Assembly (NCBI GenBank): GCA_900230115.1 | Contig: LT907983.1 | Coordinates: forward strand, 3,038,001 to 3,102,000 | DNA length: 64,000 nucleotides | DNA from: Spirosomataceae bacterium TFI 002 | Lineage (GTDB): Bacteria; Bacteroidota; Bacteroidia; Cytophagales; Spirosomataceae | Direction: 5' to 3' | In this document: in pieces, positions 37,474 through 46,278 of the stretch | Numbering within the stretch: position 1 is the stretch's first letter | Layout of the letters: each line of letters begins with the position of its first letter | Translations under genes and position numbers: made by a program | Notes under the pieces: generated by a model | The model's input: only the letters and a program-made list of their open reading frames with translations | What the model was told of the DNA's origin: nothing | The model's database searches: none

Positions 37474-37514
37474 AAGACCCGACCGATTTTCGAATGAAAA
37501 TCGGACCGAGTCTT
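37474..37514 (-). terminator. attenuator-like hairpin between rplL and rpoB
   Basis: CCGATTTTC and GAAAATCGG form a perfect 9-bp stem around a 4-base loop (GAAT), extended after a small internal mismatch by AAGAC/GTCTT. In the transcript it is followed by CTTTTGCC, a poor T-run, so partial termination or RNA processing is more likely than full termination. Partial termination at this place is established in E. coli. Confidence 0.65.
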
Positions 37515-37536
37515 GAACCTTTTTTGCTTTGTAAGC

Positions 37537-37914
37537 TTACTTAAGCTCTACTTCAGCACCAGCTTCTTCAAGCTGCTTCTTCAATGCTTCTGCTTCGTCT
37601 TTAGCAATTCCTTCTTTAACTGCTTGAGGAGCACTGTCAACTAGATCTTTAGCTTCTTTCAAACCTAGTCCAGCTAGATCTTTCACTAATTTCACTACTT
37701 GTAGCTTGCTTCCACCAGCTGCTTTTAAGATTACGTCGAATGTTGACTTCTCTTCAACTGCTGCAGCACCTGCATCAGCTGGACCAGCCATCATTACGGC
37801 TCCACCTGCTGCAGGCTCAATTCCGTACTCATCTTTTAGAATAGTAGCTAACTCATTTACTTCTTTAACAGTAAGGTTAACTAGTTGTTCAGCAAACGCT
37901 TTTAAATCTGCCAT
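37537..37914 (-). CDS. rplL: 50S ribosomal protein L7/L12
   Basis: 125 aa, normal length. The N-terminal dimerisation helix ([18 protein letters not shown]) leads to an Ala/Gly-rich hinge near residues 36-52. The C-terminal factor-binding domain has [12 protein letters not shown] and [17 protein letters not shown]. It forms the stalk with L10, encoded 42 bases upstream, and recruits EF-Tu and EF-G. Confidence 0.98.
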   Translation of the reverse strand: MADLKAFAEQLVNLTVKEVNELATILKDEYGIEPAAGGAVMMAGPADAGAAAVEEKSTFDVILKAAGGSKLQVVKLVKDLAGLGLKEAKDLVDSAPQAVKEGIAKDEAEALKKQLEEAGAEVELK

Positions 37915-37956
37915 GATTTTATCTTTATTAAATGTTTATTACTTGAAAAAATTAAA

Positions 37957-38490
37957 TTATGCTGCTTCTTTCTCTGAAAGAGTTTTAAGAATACCAGCAA
38001 GTTTGTTACCACCACTCTGCAGTCCACCAATAACGGTTTTAGCAGGAGATTGAAGCAACATGATTACCTCACCAATCAACTCAGTTTTAGATTTCAACTT
38101 AGTTAAGGTATCTAATTGGTCATGTCCTATGTAAAGGCCATTCTCAATAGAAGCTCCTTTAAGCTTAATCGATCCTTCGTTTTCTTTGAGAAATTCTTTA
38201 ATAAGTTTAGCAGGCTCTTTTCCTGTTTCTGTATGAAACATGATACCTGAAAAACCTTTTAAAACTGACTCATTAAATGGTGTGTAATCTGTGTCCAAAG
38301 TTTGGAGTGCTTTCTCGATCAGAGTGTTCTTGAAAACTCTATACTCAATTCCACGCTCAAATGCCATTCTACGAAGCTTATTAGTTTTTGCAACTGATAA
38401 ACCGCTAGCATCTGTAATGTAGAAATAAGGAGTGTTTAAGAACTTCTCGGATAACTCTTGAATAGCTACACCTTTTTGTTGTTTGTTCAT
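37957..38490 (-). CDS. rplJ: 50S ribosomal protein L10
   Basis: 177 aa. The RNA-binding N-terminal domain begins QQKGVAIQELSEKF and contains FYITDASGLSVAKTNKLR and FKNTLIEKAL. The C-terminal helix that anchors L7/L12 dimers is at the end (LAGILKTLSEKE). L10 with L12 usually represses its own mRNA by binding a leader. Here only 2 bases separate it from rplA, so the usual rplA-rplJ leader is absent and any control must act elsewhere, for instance the long rplK leader. Confidence 0.97.
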   Translation of the reverse strand: MNKQQKGVAIQELSEKFLNTPYFYITDASGLSVAKTNKLRRMAFERGIEYRVFKNTLIEKALQTLDTDYTPFNESVLKGFSGIMFHTETGKEPAKLIKEFLKENEGSIKLKGASIENGLYIGHDQLDTLTKLKSKTELIGEVIMLLQSPAKTVIGGLQSGGNKLAGILKTLSEKEAA

Positions 38491-38492
38491 GA

Positions 38493-39191
38493 TTACAATC
38501 CAATTATTGTTGATTTGTCGATCTTAATTCCTGGGCTCATTGTACTAGAAAGCGTTACACTTTTCACGTATGTTCCCTTTGCAGAAGAAGGCTTTAGTTT
38601 GATAAGAGTGTTGAGAAGCTCAGTCGCATTTTGCGAAATCTTTTCAGCATCAAATGAAACCTTTGCAATTCCACAGTGAATAATTCCAGTTTTATCAACT
38701 TTAAAGTCGATTTTACCAGCTTTCACTTCGGTTACAGCATTTCCTACTTCTAACGTAACTGTACCTGCCTTAGGGTTTGGCATAAGACCTCTTGGTCCTA
38801 AAACTCTACCTAAGCGACCTAGTTTCGCCATTACAGTAGGCATAGTGATAATTACGTCAATGTCAGTCCAACCTTTTTCGATTTTCGCGATATAGTCATC
38901 AAGACCTACGTAGTCAGCACCAGCTGCTTTTGCTTCTTCTTCTTTATCTGGAGTACATAGTACAAGAACTTTCACAGTTTTTCCAGTTCCGTGCGGAAGT
39001 GTTACAACACCTCTTACCATTTGGTCCGCTTTTCTTGGATCAACTCCTAATCGTACATCAAGATCTACAGAGGCATCAAATTTCGTAAACGAAATTTCTT
39101 TCAAAACTTTAGCTGCTTCTTCCATTGAGTAGCTAGCTTCAGAATCGAATTTGCTTAGAGCCTCTTTTCTTTTTTTACTTAGTTTTGCCAT
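38493..39191 (-). CDS. rplA: 50S ribosomal protein L1
   Basis: 232 aa, two-domain L1. It shows [50 protein letters not shown] and the C-terminal [15 protein letters not shown]1 binds the 23S stalk and, in many bacteria, a similar site in the L11-L1 mRNA to repress translation. It follows rplK after 63 bases. Confidence 0.98.
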   Translation of the reverse strand: MAKLSKKRKEALSKFDSEASYSMEEAAKVLKEISFTKFDASVDLDVRLGVDPRKADQMVRGVVTLPHGTGKTVKVLVLCTPDKEEEAKAAGADYVGLDDYIAKIEKGWTDIDVIITMPTVMAKLGRLGRVLGPRGLMPNPKAGTVTLEVGNAVTEVKAGKIDFKVDKTGIIHCGIAKVSFDAEKISQNATELLNTLIKLKPSSAKGTYVKSVTLSSTMSPGIKIDKSTIIGL

Positions 39192-39254
39192 TATTGTATT
39201 TGTTGGTAGTTAACGCCATACTCGGGGTATGGCTCCCAATTTGTTTTTATAAAA

Positions 39255-39692
39255 TTAATATGGCTTCTCTCCTTTGATACGAAGACCCATGTTTCCAGCT
39301 GTACCAACTACCATTTTCATAGCAGATTCTACAGTGAAACAGTTTAAGTCAGGCATCTTAGTCTCGGCGATTGTACGCACTTGATCCCAAGTTACTGTTC
39401 CTACCTTTGCACGGTTAGGTTCAGCTGATCCTTTCTTAATTTTGGCTGCTTCGGTCAATAAGACAGCAGTAGGAGGAGTTTTAATTACAAAGTCGAAAGA
39501 CTTATCAGTATAGTAAGTTACAAGAACTGGTACTACTTGACCCATTTTGTCTTGCGTTCTAGCATTGAATTGCTTGCAAAACTCCATGATGTTAATTCCC
39601 TTAGATCCTAATGCAGGTCCGATAGGAGGTGCAGGGTTGGCTTGACCACCCTTTGCCTGTAATTTTAAATAGCCTGCGATTTCTTTCGCCAT
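39255..39692 (-). CDS. rplK: 50S ribosomal protein L11
   Basis: 145 aa from the ATG at 39692 ([16 protein letters not shown]). The frame stays open for 15 more codons upstream, but that extension is hydrophobic and not part of L11. The motif [27 protein letters not shown] is split over the N-terminal domain, and the C-terminal domain ends in [10 protein letters not shown]11 covers the GTPase centre of the ribosome and is needed for stringent-response signalling. It is first in rplKAJL-rpoBC, behind a clear promoter and a leader of about 210 bases. Confidence 0.98.
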   Translation of the reverse strand: MAKEIAGYLKLQAKGGQANPAPPIGPALGSKGINIMEFCKQFNARTQDKMGQVVPVLVTYYTDKSFDFVIKTPPTAVLLTEAAKIKKGSAEPNRAKVGTVTWDQVRTIAETKMPDLNCFTVESAMKMVVGTAGNMGLRIKGEKPY

Positions 39693-39909
39693 TATTAAAA
39701 TTTGTTTAAATATGAGAAATACGAAATGACGAACCACATTTTCAACTTATCCCTATCTAGTCACAGTCAATAGAGGGAATCAATGCTCATTCGTTTCTCC
39801 GTAAATTCAACTAAATTTCTCTAGGGAAGCTTTCATACAAACCGAGATTTGTAAGCAAGAAAAGGTTGTCTTTACGCCGAGTTTGAATAGTTTATTCAGA
39901 AACGGACTG
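39693..39909 (-). other. long leader of the rplKAJL-rpoBC operon
   Basis: About 210 bases lie between the predicted start (near 39903) and rplK, with no gene. It can form a 6-bp hairpin, TACAAA (39836-39841) with TTTGTA (39848-39853). A leader this long is a plausible place for autoregulation by L1 or L10, but I could not match a known binding site. Confidence 0.45.
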
Positions 39910-39940
39910 CAAAGGTAGGTTTATATATCTTCAAATCAAA
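39910..39940 (-). promoter_or_regulatory. promoter of rplKAJL-rpoBC
   Basis: In the minus direction TTTG (39940-39937), 19 bases, TACCTTTG (39917-39910): an exact Bacteroidota sigma-A promoter. It lies between the nusG terminator and rplK. Confidence 0.75.
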
Positions 39941-39971
39941 GAATTAGTTATGAGATTGTTAGGATAAATGC

Positions 39972-40005
39972 AAAAAAAAAGGCCTAACAAATTGTTAGGC
40001 CTTTT
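39972..40005 (-). terminator. intrinsic terminator of nusG
   Basis: GGCCTAACAA and TTGTTAGGCC form a near-continuous stem, followed on the minus strand by nine T. It divides secE-nusG from the ribosomal operon. Confidence 0.9.
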
Positions 40006-40022
40006 GAAGGTTGTTTTATTGC

Positions 40023-40574
40023 TTATAGCTTTTCTACTTGAATGTAGCTTAACTCCACTGGAGTGCTTCTTCCAAATATCTTAACGCTTACATTTAATTT
40101 TTTCTTGTCTGCAAAGATTTCTTCAACAGATCCTTCAAATCCAGAGAATGGCCCGTCTATTACTTTTACGGATTCATTAAGGGTGAAGCTGATTCCTGAG
40201 TCAATTGTCTCTTCAGAGATTTCTTCTTGAATTCCTAATATGCGATTTACTTCTGATTGGCGTAGTGGTTCTGGTTCTATTGATGCCCCACCATTTTTAC
40301 CCAAAAAGCCAATAACGCCAGGTAAACTTTTTACCATGTGCATTACTTCACCATTAGATAGGTCGGCGTGAATTATCATGTAGCCTGGAAAGAAGTTTTT
40401 TTCACGAACACGTTTTTTTCCATTACGCATTTCCACTATTTTCTCAGAAGGGATCAATACTTCAGGGATAAAATCTGTCAAGCCATTTCTAGCCGCTTCA
40501 TTTTCTATGTAAAGTTTAATCTTCTTCTCTTGCTGAGAAACTGCACGCAATACGTAATACTGTAATTCTGCCAT
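40023..40574 (-). CDS. nusG: transcription termination/antitermination protein NusG
   Basis: 183 aa. The NGN domain begins QYYVLRAVSQQEKKI and has VLIPSEKIVEMRNGKKR and FFPGYMIIHADL. The C-terminal KOW domain has VKVIDGPFSGFEGSVEEI. NusG binds the polymerase clamp to suppress pausing and can link Rho or S10. It follows secE by 7 bases. Confidence 0.98.
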   Translation of the reverse strand: MAELQYYVLRAVSQQEKKIKLYIENEAARNGLTDFIPEVLIPSEKIVEMRNGKKRVREKNFFPGYMIIHADLSNGEVMHMVKSLPGVIGFLGKNGGASIEPEPLRQSEVNRILGIQEEISEETIDSGISFTLNESVKVIDGPFSGFEGSVEEIFADKKKLNVSVKIFGRSTPVELSYIQVEKL

Positions 40575-40581
40575 AGCTTAA

Positions 40582-40773
40582 TTAGAAAGATTGGTACAAA
40601 AGTTTCAGACCATTATCTATTAAAAAGTCTATAGCACCAACAACGAGTGCGAATATAATAGAAGCTACTAAAACCAAGGTTGCACTTGACTGTAGTTCAC
40701 TATATTTTGGCCAAGTTACCTCTTTGGTAATCTCGTGCCATGATTCTTTTAAAAATGATGTTAATTTTTCCAT
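40582..40773 (-). CDS. secE: preprotein translocase subunit SecE
   Basis: 63 aa, the short single-helix SecE. The amphipathic N-terminus SWHEITKEVTWPKYSEL carries the conserved WP motif, followed by one membrane helix (about residues 31-53). It clamps SecY in the translocon. It lies between tRNA-Trp and nusG, the conserved position. Confidence 0.96.
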   Translation of the reverse strand: MEKLTSFLKESWHEITKEVTWPKYSELQSSATLVLVASIIFALVVGAIDFLIDNGLKLLYQSF

Positions 40774-40808
40774 TTTCTTATTTTTGATTTGAGTTAAAAC
40801 TCAAAAAG

Positions 40809-40879
40809 CACGGGCACAAGGATTCGAACCCTGATCAACGGTTTTGGAGACCGCTATTCTACCATTGAACTATGCCCGT
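40809..40879 (-). tRNA. tRNA-Trp (CCA)
   Basis: On the minus strand the acceptor ACGGGCA pairs with TGCCCGT. T8 is present, the anticodon stem GCGGT/ACCGT holds loop CTCCAAA with anticodon CCA, and the T arm has GGTTCGAATCC. The discriminator is G, as expected for tryptophan. CCA is not encoded at the 3' end. It lies 35 bases before secE in the same transcript. Confidence 0.95.
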
Positions 40880-40918
40880 GTTTATCTTTAATCGGTTATG
40901 AATAGGACTAAAGGGCTG

Positions 40919-40949
40919 CAAATTTAGTAAGAAAAAATACAGAAACAAA
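40919..40949 (-). promoter_or_regulatory. promoter of trnW-secE-nusG
   Basis: In the minus direction TTTG (40949-40946), 19 bases, TAAATTTG (40926-40919), a full consensus match. The start near 40912 gives a 33-base leader to the tRNA. Confidence 0.78.
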
Positions 40950-40961
40950 CAGCGAATGGTT

Positions 40962-42182
40962 TTAAGACTCAGTTATTGTGTATTTTTTTAAAACTGGTAT
41001 GATTAATACTATACTAATTATACATAACAAAGAGCCCGCCAAAAATGGTGCACCTGGAAAATATATAGGATTAGTCTTGTCGGTAAAGTATCTAAATAGG
41101 CCAAGCATGAATGTTTGTCCTATTATTGAAGCGACTGCCATTACACTTGTGAGTGCACCTTGTAACTCTCCTTGTTCATTGGCTTTTACCTGATTTGATA
41201 TAATTCCTTGGAATGCCGGATTGGCAAGTCCACTCAGTGCAAAAGGGATCATAATGGCGTACATAAGCCAGCCTGAACTTGCAAATGAGAATGCTGCCAA
41301 GCCTACTATGTTAATTCCTAGTCCTAGGAATAGTGCTTTCACATTTCCTATTTTAGGGATGATAACCCTAATTAATCCTCCTTGTACAATGGCAATCATG
41401 AGTCCTACAAATCCTAGGGATAAGCCTACTTGCATTTCGCTCCATCCAAATTTTTCTAATGTATAAAAGGACCAAGTTGCTTGTGGTGCAAAACCAGCAA
41501 CGTATACCAAGAAAAGTGATGCAACTAAACTTAAAATGAAAGGGTATTTCTTTAGGTTGAGAAGAGAGCCTATTGGATTTGCTCTTTTAAAAGAGAACTT
41601 TCTTCGATTTTCTACTGCTAATGACTCTGGTAAGACAAAATATCCATAAAGCCAATTGGATAGTGATAATCCGGCTGATACGAAAAATGGTATTCTTGTT
41701 CCATATTCTCCTAGAATGCCACCTAATGCTGGGCCGATTATGAATCCGAGACCGAACGCTGCTCCTATAAGCCCAAAATTTTGTGCTCTTTTTTCAGGTG
41801 TGCTTATATCTGCCATATAAGCGTTAGCTGTTGAGAAGCTTGCACCTGTGATGCCAGAAATAGTACGGCCCACGAATAACCAGCCAATAGTTGGGGCGAG
41901 AGCTTGGAAAATAGAGTCAATGCCAAATCCAAATAAAGTAAAAAGTAGTATTTTACGTCTCCCGTACTGATCGCTTAGTCCTCCGAAAATAGGGGAGAAT
42001 AAAAACTGCATAGAAGAGTACAACAAGACGAGCCATAAAGCATACTTACTAGCGTCGCTAATTGTTCCTCCTACAAGTTCTTGGATAAGTGAAGGGACTA
42101 CAGGAATAACTACACCTATTCCTATAACGTCTATAAGGACGGTAATGAAAATAAATATTGTTGCTGCTTTTCTATTTTTCAT
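40962..42182 (-). CDS. MFS exporter, TCR/Tet-like family
   Basis: 406 aa with twelve predicted helices. Motif A between helices 2 and 3 is GGLSDQYGRRKILL. The GASFSTANAYMADIS and FGLIGAAFGLGFIIGPALGG segments are typical of the TCR/Tet (DHA1) exporters. It could export a drug or a metabolite; tetracycline resistance cannot be inferred. It sits between the tuf terminator and tRNA-Trp, inside a block that is normally tuf-trnW-secE, on the same strand. Base composition is not visibly different from its neighbours. No mobile element ends are seen. Confidence 0.85.
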   Translation of the reverse strand: MKNRKAATIFIFITVLIDVIGIGVVIPVVPSLIQELVGGTISDASKYALWLVLLYSSMQFLFSPIFGGLSDQYGRRKILLFTLFGFGIDSIFQALAPTIGWLFVGRTISGITGASFSTANAYMADISTPEKRAQNFGLIGAAFGLGFIIGPALGGILGEYGTRIPFFVSAGLSLSNWLYGYFVLPESLAVENRRKFSFKRANPIGSLLNLKKYPFILSLVASLFLVYVAGFAPQATWSFYTLEKFGWSEMQVGLSLGFVGLMIAIVQGGLIRVIIPKIGNVKALFLGLGINIVGLAAFSFASSGWLMYAIMIPFALSGLANPAFQGIISNQVKANEQGELQGALTSVMAVASIIGQTFMLGLFRYFTDKTNPIYFPGAPFLAGSLLCIISIVLIIPVLKKYTITES

Positions 42183-42196
42183 GTTGGATTAAGCAC

Positions 42197-42227
42197 AAAA
42201 AAAGCACTCCGTTGGGAGTGCTTTTTT
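42197..42227 (-). terminator. intrinsic terminator of tuf
   Basis: AAAAAAAGCACTCC and GGAGTGCTTTTTT enclose a 4-base loop (GTTG), giving A-rich and T-rich flanks on both strands. It lies just past the tuf stop. Confidence 0.92.
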
Positions 42228-42245
42228 ATATATCTAATAATTAGA

Positions 42246-43433
42246 TTATTCTATGATTTCAGTTACCTGACCTGCACCTACTGTACGTCCACCTTCACGT
42301 ATCGCGAAACGAAGACCTTTGTCCATTGCAATAGAGCTAATCAATTCTACTTCGATAGTAACGTTATCACCTGGCATAACCATTTCAACGTTTGCAGGAA
42401 GCATGATTTCTCCAGTTACGTCAGTTGTACGGAAGTAAAACTGAGGACGGTACTTGTTAAAGAATGGAGTGTGACGTCCACCTTCTTCTTTCGAAAGTAC
42501 GTAGATTTCAGCTTTGAATTTAGCATGAGGCTTAACAGAACCTGGCTTACAGATTACCATTCCACGCTTAATTTGAGATTTTTCAATACCTCTTAGAAGT
42601 AGACCAGTGTTGTCACCAGCTTCTCCTCTGTCAAGGATTTTACGGAACATCTCAACACCAGTTACAACTGACTTAAGACCTTCTGCACCCATACCTAAGA
42701 TATCAACAGCATCTCCAGAATTGATTACACCTGTTTCGATACGACCAGTTGCAACAGTACCACGACCTGTTATCGAGAATACGTCCTCTACTGGCATCAA
42801 GAAAGGCTTATCTGTAGCTCTTGCTGGAAGTGGAATGAAATCATCAACAGCTTGCATAAGCTCTTCGATTTTTCCAACCCAAGCGGCATCTCCATTCAAT
42901 CCACCCAAAGCAGAACCTTGAATAATTGGAATGTTATCACCGTCAAATTTATAAAATGAAAGTAGTTCACGAATCTCCATTTCTACAAGCTCAAGAAGCT
43001 CAGGATCGTCAACTAAATCGACTTTGTTCATGAAAACAACTAATTGAGGTACACCTACCTGACGAGCCAAAAGGATGTGTTCGCGAGTTTGTGGCATAGG
43101 GCCATCAGTTGCAGCAACTACTAATATAGCACCGTCCATTTGTGCAGCTCCAGTTACCATGTTCTTTACGTAATCAGCGTGACCTGGACAGTCAACGTGA
43201 GCGTAATGACGGTTATCTGTTGCGTACTCAACGTGTGAAGTATTGATAGTAATACCACGCTCTTTCTCTTCAGGAGCATTGTCGATAGATGAGAAATCTT
43301 TCAATTCAGCAAGACCCTTGCTAGAAAGAACAGTAGTGATCGCCGCAGTCAAAGTTGTTTTACCGTGATCTACGTGACCGATAGTACCAATGTTTACGTG
43401 AGGTTTACTACGGTCAAAATTTGCTTTTGCCAT
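42246..43433 (-). CDS. tuf: elongation factor Tu
   Basis: 395 aa. G1 [15 protein letters not shown], switch I region [14 protein letters not shown]3 [13 protein letters not shown]4 NKVD and G5 GSALGG are all intact, as are domains 2 and 3 ([22 protein letters not shown]). EF-Tu brings aminoacyl-tRNA to the ribosome. Three tRNA genes precede it on the same strand, as in many tufB operons. A -7 box TAATTTTG at 43466-43459 might add its own promoter. Confidence 0.99.
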   Translation of the reverse strand: MAKANFDRSKPHVNIGTIGHVDHGKTTLTAAITTVLSSKGLAELKDFSSIDNAPEEKERGITINTSHVEYATDNRHYAHVDCPGHADYVKNMVTGAAQMDGAILVVAATDGPMPQTREHILLARQVGVPQLVVFMNKVDLVDDPELLELVEMEIRELLSFYKFDGDNIPIIQGSALGGLNGDAAWVGKIEELMQAVDDFIPLPARATDKPFLMPVEDVFSITGRGTVATGRIETGVINSGDAVDILGMGAEGLKSVVTGVEMFRKILDRGEAGDNTGLLLRGIEKSQIKRGMVICKPGSVKPHAKFKAEIYVLSKEEGGRHTPFFNKYRPQFYFRTTDVTGEIMLPANVEMVMPGDNVTIEVELISSIAMDKGLRFAIREGGRTVGAGQVTEIIE

Positions 43434-43515
43434 ATTAGTATTTAAATTTATTAATGTTCAAAATTACAAAATGTTTCCTATCGGTTTACCCAATATCATG
43501 CCGTTTTTGAGCTAG

Positions 43516-43587
<72 letters not shown>

Positions 43588-43599
43588 GAAATTAAATTG

Positions 43600-43672
43600 A
43601 GCGGGAGACGAGGTTCGAACTCGCGACCTACAGCTTGGAAGGCTGTCGCTCTACCAACTGAGCTACTCCCGC
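43600..43672 (-). tRNA. tRNA-Gly (TCC)
   Basis: Minus strand: the acceptor GCGGGAG pairs with CTCCCGC. Anticodon stem ACAGC/GCTGT with loop CTTCCAA, anticodon TCC. T loop TTCGAAC. The discriminator is T. 12 bases separate it from tRNA-Thr. Confidence 0.95.
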
Positions 43673-43697
43673 TTATATTTAATGACTGAAAACGTTG

Positions 43698-43780
43698 TGG
43701 GGGCGGATGGATTCGAACCACCGTAGGCGTACGCCAGCAGATTTACAGTCTGCCCCATTTGGCCACTCTGGTACACCCCC
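43698..43780 (-). tRNA. tRNA-Tyr (GTA)
   Basis: 83 nt with a long variable arm, as class II tyrosine tRNAs have. The acceptor GGGGGTG pairs with CGCCCCC (one G-U pair). Anticodon stem GCAGA/TCTGC holds loop CTGTAAA, anticodon GTA. The discriminator is A. It is the first gene of the tRNA-tuf unit. Confidence 0.95.
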
Positions 43781-43831
43781 GATTTGCTCATTAAAATTAC
43801 ATGTAAAGAACTTTTCCCGAAAAAGGAGTTG

Positions 43832-43863
43832 CAAAAGTATGGCGTTTTTTTTGTTTGACCAAA
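43832..43863 (-). promoter_or_regulatory. promoter of the tRNA-Tyr/Gly/Thr-tuf unit
   Basis: In the minus direction TTTG (43863-43860), 20 bases, TACTTTTG (43839-43832). The start near 43825 lies 45 bases before tRNA-Tyr. Confidence 0.7.
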
Positions 43864-44386
43864 GAATGATTGAAAATAATGAATGTATTTTTTTTAGATC
43901 CCTGAATATTGGGCATTTAGCATTCTATTTTCGAATCAAAAAACTTCATGTGGTCTTGAAAATCTTGCCACACGTTATTTTCTTGGTCTTTTCTCAGCAC
44001 TTACTTTGTACAATATCTAATTGTAGAAAATCAATTGTGACCTAAGTCATCAATAATGCAAAGCTATGATTTCTTATTTATAAATCAGGGAAAATTGATA
44101 GTCCTTTTTAAAAACTTTTTCTAATATGTTCGTTCCTTAAAATAAGAATTAGGCTTAAGGTTTTCTAACTATTTAGTATGAAGCAATTAAAGCTAAAAAG
44201 TATAATGATTTCAATTTCTATTTAATCCCAGTAAGGAGAGATCATTGTTGTTTATAGAAAGGTAGAAGTAGGCTAAGCAGGCAATAGTTTTACAATAAGC
44301 CTGACTAGTCTTATGAAATTAAGGGTTAGTATTAATTGGGAGGCTTATAAAGCCGCGTCCTTAATTTAGAACGCGACTATAATTAT
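43864..44386. other. gene-free interval of about 520 bases
   Basis: No convincing protein or RNA gene is seen. Only small inverted repeats occur: CAGGC/GCCTG (44278-44282, 44299-44303) and CGCGT/ACGCG (44354-44358, 44371-44375). The latter lies just past the stop of the next minus-strand gene and may be a weak terminator. No remnants of a known gene could be recognised by eye. Confidence 0.6.
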
Positions 44387-45430
44387 TTATATTCTTATTC
44401 CTACGCTAAACGGACGCACTCCAGTAGCATTTACCTGATCGGCTTGGAATAGATCATTAAGTTGATATCTGAAAAATACCGTGAACCCACGCCTTTTGCC
44501 AGCTTCTGCTGTTAGTCCGTATTGGAAATCTTCTAGACCGTAATTTGATTTGATTTTATCCTTGTTATTATTTGTTTCTTTGATTTTGGAGTAACCTCCA
44601 ATACGGTAGCCAACATAACCACCAACACCAATTTTGAATTTGGCTTCTTTAAATCCAAAGTGTAACATAACAGGCAAGTTTATATTAGGTACAACAAGCT
44701 TTGATTTCTTAGTTGCTTTATTCAGGTCAACGAAACTAATTTGATCATTTTCGAAATTAACTCCATTGTTATTGACAAACATAAAGTTGTACCAAGCGAA
44801 CTCTGGGGCATAACTAAGTGCCAAGTCCATTTGCTGTCCTTTAATTAACGTTATGTTTTTCCGGAAAGAGAGAGCAATGTATCTAGAAGGCCATGCTCTA
44901 AGTTTTGCTTGTGAGCTTGGAGGATCATTTTGAAAGCCATTAAGTCCAATATATAGTCCAAAGTCACTTTTGGAAAAAAAACGCTTTGTTTCTTGAACAT
45001 AGGTTTTCTCTTCTTCTATTTCCTTTTGTTCTTCTTCTTCAAAGCCTTCATTGTCTTGGTTTTTATTTTCGTTTTCTAAGCCATCTACAATTTTCTTAGA
45101 AACTCGTTGTAATTTTTCATTGGCTATGATACTAATTCGTTGCCCTTCTTGCGATATTACTAATATTGTATCTTGTTTGTTCTCATTTTTTCCTACTAAG
45201 ACAAGAGCTCGGTTTCTCTGACTTGAATCAATCCCCATTTCTTTTAATAGGTTTTCCAAGTTAAGATTTACGGGGATTTCGAACCTATTGTCATCCGGAG
45301 TAATTACTGTTATCCTTTTCTGAGATTTTTTGTCTGTGAATTCTACAATCGTAGTATCAGAGGCAAAAGTTGTTGCCAAGGCATTGAGACTCATGAAAGA
45401 GCCTATGAGTACAGTTAAGAGTCTTTTCAT
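44387..45430 (-). CDS. outer membrane beta-barrel protein with N-terminal extension
   Basis: 347 aa. A signal peptide (1-23) is followed by a periplasmic region of about 130 residues ending in an acidic Glu/Asn-rich stretch (ENENKNQDNEGFEEEEQKE). From about residue 155 a beta-barrel begins, with alternating strands and an aromatic-rich end (RPFSVGIRI), like PorT/OMP_b-brl families. It is the third gene of a minus-strand unit with an ECF sigma factor and its membrane partner, starting 5 bases after the latter. It may be a target or part of the signal path. Its function is unknown. Confidence 0.8.
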   Translation of the reverse strand: MKRLLTVLIGSFMSLNALATTFASDTTIVEFTDKKSQKRITVITPDDNRFEIPVNLNLENLLKEMGIDSSQRNRALVLVGKNENKQDTILVISQEGQRISIIANEKLQRVSKKIVDGLENENKNQDNEGFEEEEQKEIEEEKTYVQETKRFFSKSDFGLYIGLNGFQNDPPSSQAKLRAWPSRYIALSFRKNITLIKGQQMDLALSYAPEFAWYNFMFVNNNGVNFENDQISFVDLNKATKKSKLVVPNINLPVMLHFGFKEAKFKIGVGGYVGYRIGGYSKIKETNNNKDKIKSNYGLEDFQYGLTAEAGKRRGFTVFFRYQLNDLFQADQVNATGVRPFSVGIRI

Positions 45431-45435
45431 ATGGT

Positions 45436-46278
45436 TTATCTTTTTGAAATTCTTGATTTTATCCAGTCTATTTTTTCCTTAATCTCACTTGTTTCATTTC
45501 CAATGAACGTGTCCTCAGGACTGTCATTTTGAGCGGTAAGAGATAAGTCAAGCTTTTCGCCACGCTTCAAATGCTTGATATTTGTGAATACTTTAGCAAG
45601 CAGGGTGTTGTTTTCTTCATTTCTCGCATTAGCTATGGCTGTTGCTGCAACCATGGTAACTGGAGAGTCTGAGTTTATTTCTGGAATTAAAATTTCTTCT
45701 TCTTTTTGGAATTCAGAAGCAATGATAATAATTGTTTCGCCTACGTCTTTCTTGAATAGTTCGGTATGTCTTTTATTTTCTTTGGATATGCTATTTTCTT
45801 TTGGTTTCTGTGAGTCCATTAATGCCAAGGTGAGTTCATCAGGAACTAACTCATCCATGATTTCCAAACCTGTAGCACTTTTTAGTGGAAGAGCTTTTTG
45901 TTTTACGATTTTCTGCTCTTTTGCTACTATTTTCTTTTGTTCCTTATTCGAGACTTTTTGAATAACCTGTGACTCAGGAGCTTCTATAGTACTTTGTGCA
46001 ATCTCGCTAACAGGCTTTGTTGAATTTGGTTGAACTCTAGTTTCGTTAGAACTCAATACTTGTTCACCTCCAAGTTCTGAGCCTTTTTGACCTATCCAAA
46101 AGAAACTCAAGGCTGCAATGAAAGAAGCAGCAATTGCCAAGATCCAAAACGGGATCATTCTTTTTTTCTTAGGTGTAGTTTTGTTCAAGAAGACTTGCTT
46201 TAAATCATCTCTCACAGGGAGTTCGTAATCAACCAGTTTGCTCCTAAACAAGTCGTCTATTGGATGTTTTTGGTTCAT
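45436..46278 (-). CDS. probable anti-sigma factor, single-pass membrane protein
   Basis: 280 aa. A cytoplasmic N-terminus of about 41 residues (DDLFRSKLVDYELPV) precedes one membrane helix near 43-62, followed by a long, low-complexity periplasmic domain rich in Lys, Glu and Ser. The short N-terminal domain would hold the sigma factor. It has no zinc-binding HxxxCxxC motif and no FecR domain. Its ATG overlaps the sigma factor stop (ATGA), the usual coupling for sigma/anti-sigma pairs. The role is inferred from this position and topology. Confidence 0.72.
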   Translation of the reverse strand: MNQKHPIDDLFRSKLVDYELPVRDDLKQVFLNKTTPKKKRMIPFWILAIAASFIAALSFFWIGQKGSELGGEQVLSSNETRVQPNSTKPVSEIAQSTIEAPESQVIQKVSNKEQKKIVAKEQKIVKQKALPLKSATGLEIMDELVPDELTLALMDSQKPKENSISKENKRHTELFKKDVGETIIIIASEFQKEEEILIPEINSDSPVTMVAATAIANARNEENNTLLAKVFTNIKHLKRGEKLDLSLTAQNDSPEDTFIGNETSEIKEKIDWIKSRISKR

